This document shows, piece by piece, positions 49,055 to 58,394 of a stretch of 64,000 nucleotides of DNA. The notes beneath the pieces were generated by a model. It made no database searches, was not told the DNA's origin, and worked only from the letters and a program-made list of their open reading frames with translations. Every line of letters starts with the position of its first letter. Position 1 is the first letter of the stretch. Position numbers and translations under genes: made by a program. Origin of the DNA: Mycobacterium sp. HUMS_12744610 (GTDB lineage: Bacteria > Actinomycetota > Actinomycetes > Mycobacteriales > Mycobacteriaceae); contig NZ_JBGEDP010000003.1 of the NCBI RefSeq assembly GCF_041206865.1, positions 1 to 64,000 on the forward strand, read 5' to 3'.

Positions 49055-50722
49055 TTAATAGAGGTACACCTCCGCCCCAACGCCACCTTCACAGGTGATC
49101 CAATCTTCACCAGCATCAGCCTGGCAGGTCACCTCGTACAATCGACCGCCCGGCGCACAGGATGCCCCGGCAACACTGTCGCAGCGGACCGAACCAGCTA
49201 CTTCCATGTCGCGGCGTTCTCTGGACGGTTCACCGAAAGTGTTCCAGTACGCGATGAGGACGCTCTCGGTGAACTTGCACGAAGTTCGTGCGGTTCCCCG
49301 TATGGCCTTCGTTGCCCACCCCGACCGATCCGTCAGGCTATAGCCGCCGCTACATGATTCCCCGGTCGGGTCTGGCCCCGAAGCCCCCGGAGGCGGGATC
49401 ACGTTAACAGGAGTAGGCGATGTGGTGGTCGTGCGTGGCGGAACCGTGGAGGTGGAAGTCCACGTTGGCGCGGTGGTTCTCGTCGTCGTACTCGCAGTGG
49501 TGCGTTTATCAGCGGCTTGCGCGCTATCCGAAAACCACGCGGGATCAAATTTCGCAGCCAGAACCAGCGCTCCGAATACAACGGGGACCAGCAGCCAAGC
49601 AAGCTTCCCTGAAGACTTGGAGTACTGCGGGGACGGTGTCGGTGGCTGCGGATAGTACTGCGGGGACGGTGTCGGTGGCTGCGGATAGTACTGCGGCGTG
49701 GGCATACCTGGTGGATTGCGTGGCTGCACAACAGGAATCGGTGCAGGCGGCGGCATGCCGTGCATGGGTATCGCCGATGGCGGAGATGGTGGTGGAATCA
49801 CCTGCACAGGTATCACCCGCGGAGTCGGGGGTGGCGGAGGAGGCGGCGGAGCATTCACTGGAGCCGCCTGCCATGCCTGTTCTAGTGCTGAATCCCAGGT
49901 AGAGAGGTTCGGTCGATTCGCTGCGGGCTGGGTGAGCGTATTCGTGATGACCTGACGCAAGACAGGGTGAACCGAAGCAGGCAATCGAGCAGGGTCCTTT
50001 GCGTCTTGGCTGCCGACGATCAAGCGTAGTGCGAGAAGCCCGAGTTTGTAACGGTCTGAGAAGGTTGTCGCTTTCTCCTCCCCGGTGGGAACCTCCCATC
50101 CGGGGGTCTCCAACTGCGTGGTCAACGACACGCCGTTGACACGCATCGCATCGCAGTCAATGAAGTACGTTTCAGGGTTGTTGCCTGATAGCGAAAACAG
50201 AAGATTCTTCGGCGAGAGGTCACCAACACAGATGCCGTGTCCGTGGAGAAACGTCAAAGCGGAGACCAAGCTGCGTAGCAGCCCGTACCGCTGACGGTCC
50301 GATATCATCTGCCCGCCGAAACTTCTTGCCAGCACGTGCGGCTCGTTCAGAAGATGCTGGAACTCTGCGGCGATCTTCGACGGACCCTTGACCGTCCAGA
50401 AGTCGGTAAAGAACTCATCGGGAATGGTTGGCATCACGAAGCCTGTAGCTCTGCCGTTGTCCTCCACAACGCGGCAAGGCCACGCCGCAATGCTGATGAG
50501 CCGCGCCCCTTCGCCATAGGGAAGCGACTCGAGACACGCAGGCATCGCCTTGAGTGCATTCACATCCAGCGCAGCCAACGCCGCCTGCTTGTACTCCTTA
50601 TAAACCATGGACTTTGCGAAAGGAATACTTATTTGGGGTGCTTTGTAGACGACCCCTTGACCGCCTTGGCTTATCTTCACCAAGGTTGCCGAAATACGGG
50701 AGAGTTCGATGGACTTAGTCAC
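49055..50722 (-). CDS. Divergent membrane protein kinase of the TerY-P type
   Basis: A 555-residue protein. The N-terminal ~270 residues are a protein-kinase fold with altered motifs: GGQGVVYKA (glycine loop), YKEY (Lys), HGHGICVGDLSPKNLLF (HRD region with D and N kept) and YFIDCDAMRV (DFG to DCD), typical of kinases in TerY-phosphorylation triads. A Pro-rich linker has an 11-residue tandem repeat (QYYPQPPTPSP twice). One transmembrane segment (LAWLLVPVVFGALVLAAKF), a Thr-rich stalk, and a Cys-containing extracellular domain (ESCSGGYSL ... SCKFTESV ... RCDSVAGASCAPGG) follow. Confidence 0.78.
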   Translation of the reverse strand: MTKSIELSRISATLVKISQGGQGVVYKAPQISIPFAKSMVYKEYKQAALAALDVNALKAMPACLESLPYGEGARLISIAAWPCRVVEDNGRATGFVMPTIPDEFFTDFWTVKGPSKIAAEFQHLLNEPHVLARSFGGQMISDRQRYGLLRSLVSALTFLHGHGICVGDLSPKNLLFSLSGNNPETYFIDCDAMRVNGVSLTTQLETPGWEVPTGEEKATTFSDRYKLGLLALRLIVGSQDAKDPARLPASVHPVLRQVITNTLTQPAANRPNLSTWDSALEQAWQAAPVNAPPPPPPPPTPRVIPVQVIPPPSPPSAIPMHGMPPPAPIPVVQPRNPPGMPTPQYYPQPPTPSPQYYPQPPTPSPQYSKSSGKLAWLLVPVVFGALVLAAKFDPAWFSDSAQAADKRTTASTTTRTTAPTWTSTSTVPPRTTTTSPTPVNVIPPPGASGPDPTGESCSGGYSLTDRSGWATKAIRGTARTSCKFTESVLIAYWNTFGEPSRERRDMEVAGSVRCDSVAGASCAPGGRLYEVTCQADAGEDWITCEGGVGAEVYLY

Positions 50723-50786
50723 TGATCTAAGCCCCTGCGTTCACGAGCACTACCGTCATCTCCCCGCTGCACCACAACATCGGAAC

Positions 50787-52013
50787 TCACTCGGATGGAC
50801 GGAAACGCGGACTGATAGCAACCAGCGTGCGGTCGTCATCGAATGTCTCACGACTGAAATCCACCGCATGCGCGAACTCGATGAGCGACGGTGGGGTTGA
50901 TCCACCAAGCAGCTCCCTGAAGAGATTTCCCACGCCGCCCTGTCCTTCGCCCAGTGGATCACCGATCCCATCGGTACCGAGCAACAACACGTCCCCATGC
51001 CCGAACTCCACCACCGAGGGCTCCACCTGGGCAGGAACGCGCGGCAAACCTGAGACCGCCGATGAGGAAATACCCCCTTCGCCAACCGTTTTACCGTCGA
51101 GCACAGCGTGAAACTGACCGTCGTGCAGAAGCCACGCGCCGGAGTCCCCCACACCAATGACGAAAGCTCGATACGCGTCCGGAGCTACTGCCTCCACCAC
51201 CGCGCAAGTCAGCGTGGTGGCTAGCTCTTTCTCAGCCAAACCTGGATCAGGATCAGGTGTCTTGAAGAGAACCTGCGCGCGCTCCGTCAACGCCCAGGCC
51301 GTGCTTTTCACGAGGGCTTCCCAGTCTGTCTCTTCAGAGTCGCTGGGAGCTTGGGACAGCAGCCACTGCGCGGCGTAGTTGACCACGGCGCTTGATCCGA
51401 GGTGCGATTGGGTAGCAGCAGATACCCCATCGGCAACAACCGCAATGATGCGACCGTCCGGCATTAGATGAATCGCGAAGTCGTCCTGCCGAGGAGCGCC
51501 GTTATACCTGTGGAAGTGCCCCCGCAGGGATGCCCCCAGCACCGTCATCGCATCGCTCGACCACCCATCAATAACGGTGTCAGGGCGAAACGGTACCGAC
51601 CGAAATGCATCGCCTATCGGGCCGGGCTCGACATCAGGTGAGGCAGTACCGATCACCAACTGCGGCACCCCGATAGGTCCAGAAATCTCCGCTACCGCAC
51701 CCTGGGGGGAATCTGCGGGCTTAGTCTCCAACGCGACCGTATCGCTAACCGGCGGTCCTTCATCGTTGAATACCGCATCAGTACCATCACCAGCCCCGAC
51801 AATCACACTCGGAGGACGATGCTCACTCTTCGGAGGGCGCGGCGCCTTGTCGGTCCCACCCGTGCTCTCCGAGGCGTCAGGGTCCGTCGCTATCTCGACA
51901 GCGAAATCCCCAGACCGTTTGAACGCGGCGGGAGATCCAGCCTCAGCGTCAGTATCCGTCCCGTCCTGCGACTTCGACCGCTTTCCCCAACGACGTTTCG
52001 GCGTGTCAGCCAT
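50787..52013 (-). CDS. PP2C-type protein phosphatase
   Basis: A 408-residue protein. The first ~140 residues are a low-complexity acidic and Pro-rich tail. The PP2C core then shows NGAPRQDDFAIHLMPDGRIIAVVADGVSAATQSHLGSSAVV (metal-binding Asp in QDDF and ADG), FVIGVGDSGAWLL, LLLGTDGIGD and DDRTLVAIS. It would remove phosphates placed by the kinase next door. 14 bases separate it from the vWA gene upstream. Confidence 0.88.
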   Translation of the reverse strand: MADTPKRRWGKRSKSQDGTDTDAEAGSPAAFKRSGDFAVEIATDPDASESTGGTDKAPRPPKSEHRPPSVIVGAGDGTDAVFNDEGPPVSDTVALETKPADSPQGAVAEISGPIGVPQLVIGTASPDVEPGPIGDAFRSVPFRPDTVIDGWSSDAMTVLGASLRGHFHRYNGAPRQDDFAIHLMPDGRIIAVVADGVSAATQSHLGSSAVVNYAAQWLLSQAPSDSEETDWEALVKSTAWALTERAQVLFKTPDPDPGLAEKELATTLTCAVVEAVAPDAYRAFVIGVGDSGAWLLHDGQFHAVLDGKTVGEGGISSSAVSGLPRVPAQVEPSVVEFGHGDVLLLGTDGIGDPLGEGQGGVGNLFRELLGGSTPPSLIEFAHAVDFSRETFDDDRTLVAISPRFRPSE

Positions 52014-52026
52014 ATCCGTTTAGCCG

Positions 52027-52707
52027 CTACAGAATATCGACGGCCAACGAGAAACCTTCGGGCTTCTCCATCTGCAGCTCCGCAGAACCCGATGCCAACG
52101 CCTGACCTGAGCTAATCACCGACTGCGTCAACGAGGTAATGAACTCACTGATCGCCGCCCCGGTATCAACACCTTTGGCAGCGATAAACGCATACTCCGG
52201 TTTGGTGGCAATCTCTTTCACCGTGGCGGCATCCGCCTCACCGATTCCGAAAGCGAGGATGTTCGGGCGACCATGCTGCGCGAGCAGATTCGAGCGGGCA
52301 GCCTGCCAGTCATCTCCCACATTTGGCTGACCATCGGTCAGAAAGAACACGGCAGGTCGGTTCACCGCGAACCCCTGAGACTTCAGATTGGGAACGTCCT
52401 GATTGACACGCGTAATGAGCTCGTTAAACGCCGCAGCGTAGGAAGTCATACCCCGCGCTTGCAGGTTCGGCATTGCTGGCAATTCACGCAGATCGCTCGG
52501 CTCAAGATAAGTGTGGGCAGTGTCGGAGAACCCGACGACCGCAAAACGCACCTTGGCAGCAGCAAAAGATTCCTTCTGCAACGAGTCCTGGAGTGTCACC
52601 AGCCCCTCATTGAGTTCCGCGATGTTGGGTGTCATCGACCCCGACTCATCTGCGACGAAATACACCGGAAGTACCGTGCCCTGTGGTTCCACCCTCAGCC
52701 CCTTCAC
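52027..52707 (-). CDS. terY-like: TerY-like von Willebrand A domain protein
   Basis: A 226-residue protein, nearly all one vWA domain. The MIDAS metal site is complete: D-x-S-x-S as VADESGSM (residues 20-24), T in ARGMTSYAAAF, and D in FFLTDGQPNVGDDW. Closest in layout to TerY of tellurite-resistance-type loci, which bind a Ca2+/Mg2+-dependent partner. First gene of the five-gene operon; the ~50 bases upstream give way to IS remnants, so its promoter may have been altered. Confidence 0.82.
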   Translation of the reverse strand: MKGLRVEPQGTVLPVYFVADESGSMTPNIAELNEGLVTLQDSLQKESFAAAKVRFAVVGFSDTAHTYLEPSDLRELPAMPNLQARGMTSYAAAFNELITRVNQDVPNLKSQGFAVNRPAVFFLTDGQPNVGDDWQAARSNLLAQHGRPNILAFGIGEADAATVKEIATKPEYAFIAAKGVDTGAAISEFITSLTQSVISSGQALASGSAELQMEKPEGFSLAVDIL

Positions 52708-52754
52708 TGCTTTGCTCAGCGCCTTGAAGCATCCCCGGTTTCATGCACACCTCG

Positions 52755-52871
52755 TTACGTGTGACCGGTGTGCTCTCCGGCCTCGAGTCGAGCACAGTAC
52801 TCGGCTTCGGCTTCGGCCGGTGGGATGCGGCCCAGGCGGTGCATGAGCCTGCGCTCATTGTACCAGCTAAC
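52755..52871 (-). pseudogene. IS3-family OrfB tail
   Basis: The minus-strand frame SWYNERRLMHRLGRIPPAEAEAEYCARLEAGEHTGHT is the C-terminal end of an IS3 OrfB (Y-x-x-x-R-x-H...L...P..E). It is cut at 52872 by the next IS3 element, and its remaining part is not found at the far side (59343). Confidence 0.7.
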
Positions 52872-52925
52872 TGAATCGCCCTGGAAATGCTGGAGACTCC
52901 TGACCTTGGAAACGAGGATGCAGGT

Positions 52926-53207
52926 ATGCCGAAGGAACAGTCGCCAGGGAAGCCGACGACGCGTAGGTACAGCCCGGAGGAGAAGGCCGCTGCGGTGCGG
53001 ATGGTGCGCACCTTGCGGGCCGAGTTGGGCACCGAGCACGGCACGGTGCAGCGGGTCGCTCGCCAGCTCGGCTATGGCGTGGAGTCGGTGCGCTCGTGGG
53101 TGCGCCAGGCCGACATCGACGATGGATATGCTCCAGGTGTCTCGACCGCGGAGTCCGCGCGGATCAAGGATCTCGAGCAGGAAGTCCGAGAACTCAAGCG
53201 CGCCAAC
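52926..53207 (+). pseudogene. IS3 OrfA, first part
   Basis: From ATG 52926 (MPKEQSPGKPTTRRYSPEEKAAAVRMVRTL), with the HTH VQRVARQLGYGVESVRSWVRQADID and coiled coil SARIKDLEQEVRELKRAN. Interrupted at 53207; the continuation EILKRAASFFGAELDRQHKK* is at 58332-58394, exactly in frame once the inserted element is removed. Confidence 0.82.
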
Positions 53208-53208
53208 G

Positions 53209-53667
53209 TTATCTTGAGCGGATTGGATCATTTGGTGGCGTGACCAGGATGTTTGCATCGTGGACAGTGTCCGCGACGGTGGTGCTGGCGATGCGGCTGG
53301 CGCGAATCTGTCCGTGCAAGTGTGCGATCTGGTTGCGAAGTTGACGGTTCTCTTGGTCGAGTTCGCGGACTCGTTCGTGTGCGAGGGTGAGACGCTGCCG
53401 TAGTGAGGCATCGGATGCGGGCTCGCTTCGAGGGGGTGCCAAGTTGGCCGTTTCAGAGGAAGCGGTTAGTTGGCGGAGGTTGTCGCGAAATTCGGGTTGG
53501 GCGTAGAGCCATGAGCGGGAGACGCCGGCGTGGGCCGCAATCTGGGTGATGGTATGAGGCCGACCGGTTTCACGGAGTTCGTGTAAGGCTCGCCGGGCGC
53601 GTTCGAGAGTGTCGTCGCGACGGCGGTGGGCGGCGGCGACGAGGTGGTGGCTGTTGTCACTGCGCAT
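53209..53667 (-). CDS. TnpC-like accessory protein (DUF6262 type)
   Basis: A 152-residue protein from ATG 53667, ggaggg upstream. N-terminal HTH-like part (RRALHELRETGRPHTITQIAAHAGVSRSWLYAQPEFRDNL), then a C-terminal coiled coil (RQRLTLAHERVRELDQENRQLRNQIAHLHGQI). This is the small third protein that accompanies TnpA/TnpB in Tn554-type transposons, where it influences frequency and orientation of transposition. Its end lies at the element border. Confidence 0.72.
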   Translation of the reverse strand: MRSDNSHHLVAAAHRRRDDTLERARRALHELRETGRPHTITQIAAHAGVSRSWLYAQPEFRDNLRQLTASSETANLAPPRSEPASDASLRQRLTLAHERVRELDQENRQLRNQIAHLHGQIRASRIASTTVADTVHDANILVTPPNDPIRSR

Positions 53668-53733
53668 CTGATGATTCCCTCCTGCAGCATCGAGCAAGTG
53701 TGAAAAGCTTTGGACGGAACGTTGTTTGGCCCT

Positions 53734-54846
53734 TCATTGGGTTGTTCCGAGAGCGTTTTGGATGTCGGTGAGAAGGTCGTCAATGTCCTCGATGCCTAGT
53801 GCGATGCGTGCGAATCCGTCGGCAACGGGGTCGCCCCAGCGGGCCCGGCGATCCACCGAGGTGTGGATGCCACCGAAGCTGGTGGACGCGATTAGCAGCT
53901 CGCTGTGCTGCACCAGTGCGTGGACCGCGGCGGCGTCGGCCAACTCAACCGACACCAGGGCACCGAATCGGCGCATCTGTGCCACGGCCACTGGATGCGC
54001 GGGATCCTGCGGCAACCCCGGGTAGCGCACCTTCCGTACCGCCGGATGGCTAGCCAGCATCGTGGCTAAAGCTTGCGCGTTGAGGCATTGCCGTTCGAAC
54101 CGTAATCCAGCGCTGCCCAGGCTGCGCAGCAGCAACCACGCCTCGAATCCACCTAGGATCGCCCCGGTGAGCAGCCGTTGGCGTTCCACGGCGGCGACCA
54201 ACTCGGGCTGGCTGGTGGCTACGTATCCCGCGACCAGGTCACTGTGACCCGACAGGGCCTTGGTGGCGCTGGCCACCACCACATCAGCACCCAACGACAA
54301 CGGTTGCTGGCTCAGCGGCGTGGCGGTCGTGTTGTCCACGATCAGGCGTGCGCGGCGACCATGGCAGACGGTGGCCAGCCGGCGGAGATCCACCGCATCC
54401 AGTCCCGGATTGGTGGGAGTCTCGGCCAGTACAACGTCGGCACTCGCGGCGGCGTCACAGATTTGCGAACTGGCCGCCTCAATGACCGTCACCCCTACGG
54501 GCACAAGATATTCCGTGGCATAGCGGCGCACCTGGTAGTAGCCGTCGGCCGGCACCACCAACACCGACCCGGGCGTGGCCAGTACGCGCAGTGCAGCGCT
54601 GATGGCCGCCATACCGGAGCCGAACACCAGCGCGCTGGTCGCGCCCTCCAGGTCGGCCAGCGCCGATTCCAGGTGCCGCCAGGTCGGATTGGAGCTGCGG
54701 CCGTAGGTGTCCAGGTCGGGCGTTTCGTCGGTCGACAAGTGGTAGGTGGACGCCAGCACGGCCGACGGCGCCACCGGTTGGCCCGGGATGGCCGCAGAAC
54801 GCACGGCTTTGAGGCTACGAGTGGAATCGCCGTACCGACTGCTCAT
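53734..54846 (-). CDS. Cystathionine gamma-synthase/lyase-like PLP enzyme (cargo)
   Basis: A 370-residue protein of the Cys/Met-metabolism PLP family. TYGRSSNPTWRHLESALADLEGATSALVFGSGMAAISAALR is the N-terminal active-site region (Y, R, and SGMAA phosphate loop). LAETPTNPGL and LIVDNTTATPL (PLP-ring Asp) follow, then the Schiff-base Lys in VVASATKALSGHSDLVAGYV. Substrate preference between synthase and lyase is undecided. Its ATG overlaps the TnpB tail stop (ATGA), so it is expressed with the transposition genes. Confidence 0.85.
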   Translation of the reverse strand: MSSRYGDSTRSLKAVRSAAIPGQPVAPSAVLASTYHLSTDETPDLDTYGRSSNPTWRHLESALADLEGATSALVFGSGMAAISAALRVLATPGSVLVVPADGYYQVRRYATEYLVPVGVTVIEAASSQICDAAASADVVLAETPTNPGLDAVDLRRLATVCHGRRARLIVDNTTATPLSQQPLSLGADVVVASATKALSGHSDLVAGYVATSQPELVAAVERQRLLTGAILGGFEAWLLLRSLGSAGLRFERQCLNAQALATMLASHPAVRKVRYPGLPQDPAHPVAVAQMRRFGALVSVELADAAAVHALVQHSELLIASTSFGGIHTSVDRRARWGDPVADGFARIALGIEDIDDLLTDIQNALGTTQ

Positions 54847-57117
54847 GCGTGTTCACTCCAGCTGGGTGCGGAACCGCGCGTCGCTGCCTGCGTTTCGCTG
54901 CACTCTGCTGTGCACTGGCAGTCGGACCGATCAGCCTCAAGGGTGGTGATGATGGTGAGCAGGTTGGCCTCAACGGTGCGGTTCATCTCGGCCATGCGGG
55001 TGTGACCGTCAGCCTTGGCGCGGGCGATCAATGCGCGGGTGTCGTCGAGCTGCTTGTGGTGTTGGGGTAGGAATTCGGCGGTCGTGATGAACAGCGGGCA
55101 GGTCAGGCACGCGTTGGAGTGCGGGCACGATTTTTGCAGCGGGAGCCCGCAATAGCCGTTGGGCAGTGCCATTTTCGCTCGGGCAAGGTTTTGCTTCATC
55201 CATTCGGCATCGGCGAGCGGTCCGTCGATCGTTGTCTCGACGGGCTCACCACGGATGTTGATCTTTTGAGCGCGTTCCCACTGCTCGCGGATGGTGCTGT
55301 CGGCCAGCCGCTCTGGCATACACGGCGGTCATGGTGTGGCTGGTGTGGTCTAGCAGCCGTCGGACCACTTCCTGCGGCACGTCATGGTTGATCCACCGAG
55401 TGGCGGCTGTGTGCCGGAATTGGTGAGCGGTGACATGCACTGGCTGACCGAGTTCATCTGTGAAACCGCATGTTTCGAGCCACTGCCCGAGCTGGAGGTG
55501 GAACGTCGCGGTGGGAATGGCCAGCCGCCCGTCGGGGTTGGCGCTGCTCCGCGGCAACAGCACTGCGGTAGTTGGGAACCGTTGCCGAGTGCGTGCCTGC
55601 TGCGCCTGGATCATGGTGGCCAGTTCGTCGTCGATGGGCACCATCGCGTCGCGGCGCATCTTGTGGTTGCGGTAGCGCAAATAGACCGCGCCCTGCGGGT
55701 CGCGGATCAGACAGTCCATCTGAAGCCGGGTGGCGTCGCCGATGCGCAGGCCGGTGCGGATAAGGACCTCGACTAGCAGCCGGATCCGTGGGTCGCTGAT
55801 GCGGTCGAGGTTGGCTGAGCTTTCCAGCTGGGCCATGACGAACTCGGGAATCGCCCGCGGTGCCGGTGTCTCGTCGCGGCGGGGTTGGTCGCTGGGATAC
55901 AGTTGCGCCTCGGCCGGCAGCGATGCCCACCGGTGCTGGCGCACCGCGTGGAGAAACCCGGTCACGCAGCCGATGTCGGTGCTGCGGGTCTTCGGGTGCG
56001 GGATTTCGACCGCGAGTTGGGCCAGATAGGCCTCCAGGGCAGCGCGGTCGAGTGCGTTCAGGCCGGGCGAGCTCGCCAATCTCGGTGTCAGCTGCGACAG
56101 CCGCACCAGCGCAATGCGGTCCCGACGTAGCTGCCCCAGCCCGACTCCGCACGACATTCGCCAGCGGCACCACCGTTTGGCCAGCTCTCGCAGCCACAGT
56201 GGTTGCACCGCGGTGAAATCCAGGCGGGCTCCGTCATGGCCGGAAACACCGAGCCGGCGTAGCCGCCACACGTCACGCTGGTATTCGCTGTCCCAGCCGG
56301 TCCCGTCGCGCAGGTCGAGCAGGCACTCGATCGCGTAACCGAGGAACGCGCGCGGTGTGTGCAGCGCGGCCGCTGCCGGCAGTCCGGCCAGCCAGTCATC
56401 GAGTGGATACTCCAGCAGCGATTCGGCCCCGGTCGCCGCCAAGTGGTCCAGCAGTGGCTTGATCGACCGCGGTGTGGTGCGGGTTCGGTTCGCATCGACC
56501 CGGCATTGCAGCGCGTACTGGATCTCAAGCCGCAACTGCGGCGCCAGCAGCCGCAAGTCGAAGCGGTCCTCACCGTAGCTAGCGCAGTAGGCGATGAACT
56601 CCGCCGCCGGCGGGCGACCACGCAGCCGCCACCGCCTGTGGTGGGAATGACACCAGCCCGCGTCCAGTTCGGCCCACAACGCGCACCCCGGGATGGCGCA
56701 CACCGCTGCAGGCGTGCCAGCCACTTGCGGGGTCCACTGATCCACCGCGGGGCGTCCGGCCTTGTCCCAGGCACGAGAATGCATGTAGCACAACCGGTAC
56801 CGATGTTGTCCGAAACCACAATCAGGCACCAGGCACGACTGCAGCGGCCGGTACCCCATCACCTCTGGATCGGCGGTCGCCGCCCACGCTTGCCGGTCCG
56901 GACGACCAGTCTTTCTCCACCGGCCCAGATGGGCCGGGCAGAGTCCGCCGTAGCGACTCGAACGCACACATCCGGGCACCGCGCACGCGGGCGACCCGAG
57001 AATCGGATCGTCCACTGCGGGCACCAGCACCTCGCCCCGAAACTCCGGTCGCACCGCTGCACCCAAATGCGCAACCCAGCCAGACTCGATCGGGGCCGCC
57101 AGCGTCTCGATGCTCAC
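54843..57117 (-). pseudogene. TnpB-type tyrosine recombinase with a frameshift
   Basis: Two frames that belong together. The first (57117-55246, start GTG in GTGA overlap with TnpA) has the catalytic domain: IRTGLRIGDATRLQ (R), ahead of HQFRHTAATRWI (H-x-x-R), LLDHTSHTMTAVYAR (H, Tyr). After VYAR the family continues LADSTIREQWERAQKINIRGEPVE..., which is found in the second frame (55319-54843) together with the zinc tail CPHSNACLTCPLF. The switch is near 55311-55314, where four bases (ctct on plus) look inserted. The catalytic Tyr is kept; the tail is lost unless ribosomes shift. Confidence 0.75.
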
Positions 57118-58256
57118 AGCGGCCCGTCCCGCTCGGCCAGCCACCCTGCAGCCACTAGCGCGCGACGCGTGTCTTCGACCTTCAGATGCGCATACGTGTC
57201 ACTGGTCGTGGCAATCGACGCGTGACCCAGCAGGTGCTGCACTACCTCGACTGACACCTTGCGGCGCAACAACTCTGTCGCATACGAGTGGCGAAAAGTA
57301 TGCGGCCCGAACATAATTCCGGTTCGCTCCCGCAATCGGCAGACCAGATCGTAGACGCTGGCATACGTCAACGGACACCCGGTAGGACCTGACCACAAGT
57401 TCACGAACACGTAGTCGCTGTCCAGCTCGCCGTACTCGCCGTGCAGGTAATCGGCATACAGCCGGATCACCTCGCCCGGCACCGGCACCTGCCGACCTCC
57501 GCCCTTGGCTCGGGCCCGATTCGCATTGACCCGCGGCACCACCGATACCAGCCGCGCCGCGGCGTCAATGTCGCTGTGCCGCAACCCCAACGCCTCACCA
57601 ACCCGCAGCCCCGAAGAAGCGAGCAGAGAAAACAGCAGCCTATCCCGCAGCCGATCACACGCCGCCACGATCGCCGCGGTCTGCTCGCCGTCCAGCGTTT
57701 CCGGGATGCGCCGCTCAGCCCGTAACCGGATCCGCCTGCTGCGTTCCGGTCGAGATCCCAGGTGCGCCAGCAACGGTCGCCACGACCCACCATGCGCCGT
57801 GCGCCGCTGCCAGGTCGTCAGAAGGTCCCCCAGATCCACGCCGTGGCGCTGATGGAACTCATAGAACGCCGAGATCGCCGACAGCTTCCGGTTCACCGTC
57901 GCCTCCGAGCACACGCTCTCCGCGGTCGGCAATACCGCAACGTTGCCTACCCGCGCCGATGCCGGCAACCGCAGCCATGCCACGAACCGGCCCACGTCTT
58001 CCAGCTGCACCCGCGACCACACCACATCGCGCTGATCAAGGAATTCGAACCAATCCCGCAGATCATGGGCGTAGGCCTTCACCGTGTTCGGGGAGCGCTC
58101 GACCGCGTGCAGATGTGCTAAGAACCCCTCGACCGGCTCCACCACCGCCGAATCCTGATCAACCAGGGTCCACGACTGCCGATCACCGAACGGCATCACC
58201 ACCGGCTGCACCCTCAGACCAGGACACGTCATAGATACCGAAGATAACTGGTCCAC
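57114..58256 (-). CDS. TnpA-type tyrosine recombinase
   Basis: A 380-residue protein (GTG 58256; ATG 58232 possible). N-terminal SAM-like core-binding domain (VEGFLAHLHAVERSPNTVKAYAHDLRDWFEFL), catalytic R in SSGLRVGEALGL, H-x-x-R in GPHTFRHSYATEL, H in LGHASIATT, and nucleophile Tyr in SDTYAHLK. All active-site residues are present. Belongs to the TnpA/XerC-like lineage of Tn554 transposons; overlaps TnpB by four bases (GTGA). Confidence 0.87.
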   Translation of the reverse strand: MDQLSSVSMTCPGLRVQPVVMPFGDRQSWTLVDQDSAVVEPVEGFLAHLHAVERSPNTVKAYAHDLRDWFEFLDQRDVVWSRVQLEDVGRFVAWLRLPASARVGNVAVLPTAESVCSEATVNRKLSAISAFYEFHQRHGVDLGDLLTTWQRRTAHGGSWRPLLAHLGSRPERSRRIRLRAERRIPETLDGEQTAAIVAACDRLRDRLLFSLLASSGLRVGEALGLRHSDIDAAARLVSVVPRVNANRARAKGGGRQVPVPGEVIRLYADYLHGEYGELDSDYVFVNLWSGPTGCPLTYASVYDLVCRLRERTGIMFGPHTFRHSYATELLRRKVSVEVVQHLLGHASIATTSDTYAHLKVEDTRRALVAAGWLAERDGPL

Positions 58257-58331
58257 AACGCATTTCCCGGCACCTTGAACAGCGTGTCGTCTACATCGTG
58301 GACGGCCTTATCAGGGCCTCAGATAACCAAC

Positions 58332-58394
58332 GAGATTCTGAAGCGAGCGGCAAGTTTCTTCGGGGCGGAGCTCGACCGCCAACACAAGAAATAG
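58332..58394 (+). pseudogene. IS3 OrfA, last part
   Basis: EILKRAASFFGAELDRQHKK*, the standard OrfA end of this IS3 subgroup, separated from its N-terminus (52926-53207) by the Tn554-like element. Confidence 0.8.

Larger units (their letters stand above)
53208..58326 (-). mobile_element. Tn554-like transposon with three recombination genes and a PLP-enzyme gene
   Basis: Bounded by short imperfect inverted ends (GTTATCTTGAG at 53208; GTTATCTGAGG as reverse complement at the right end) and by a shared core CCAACG at 53203-53208 and 58327-58332. Content: TnpA- and TnpB-type tyrosine recombinases, a TnpC-like small protein, and a cystathionine gamma-synthase-like gene between TnpB and TnpC. Removing it restores the host IS3 OrfA. 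Confidence 0.8.
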
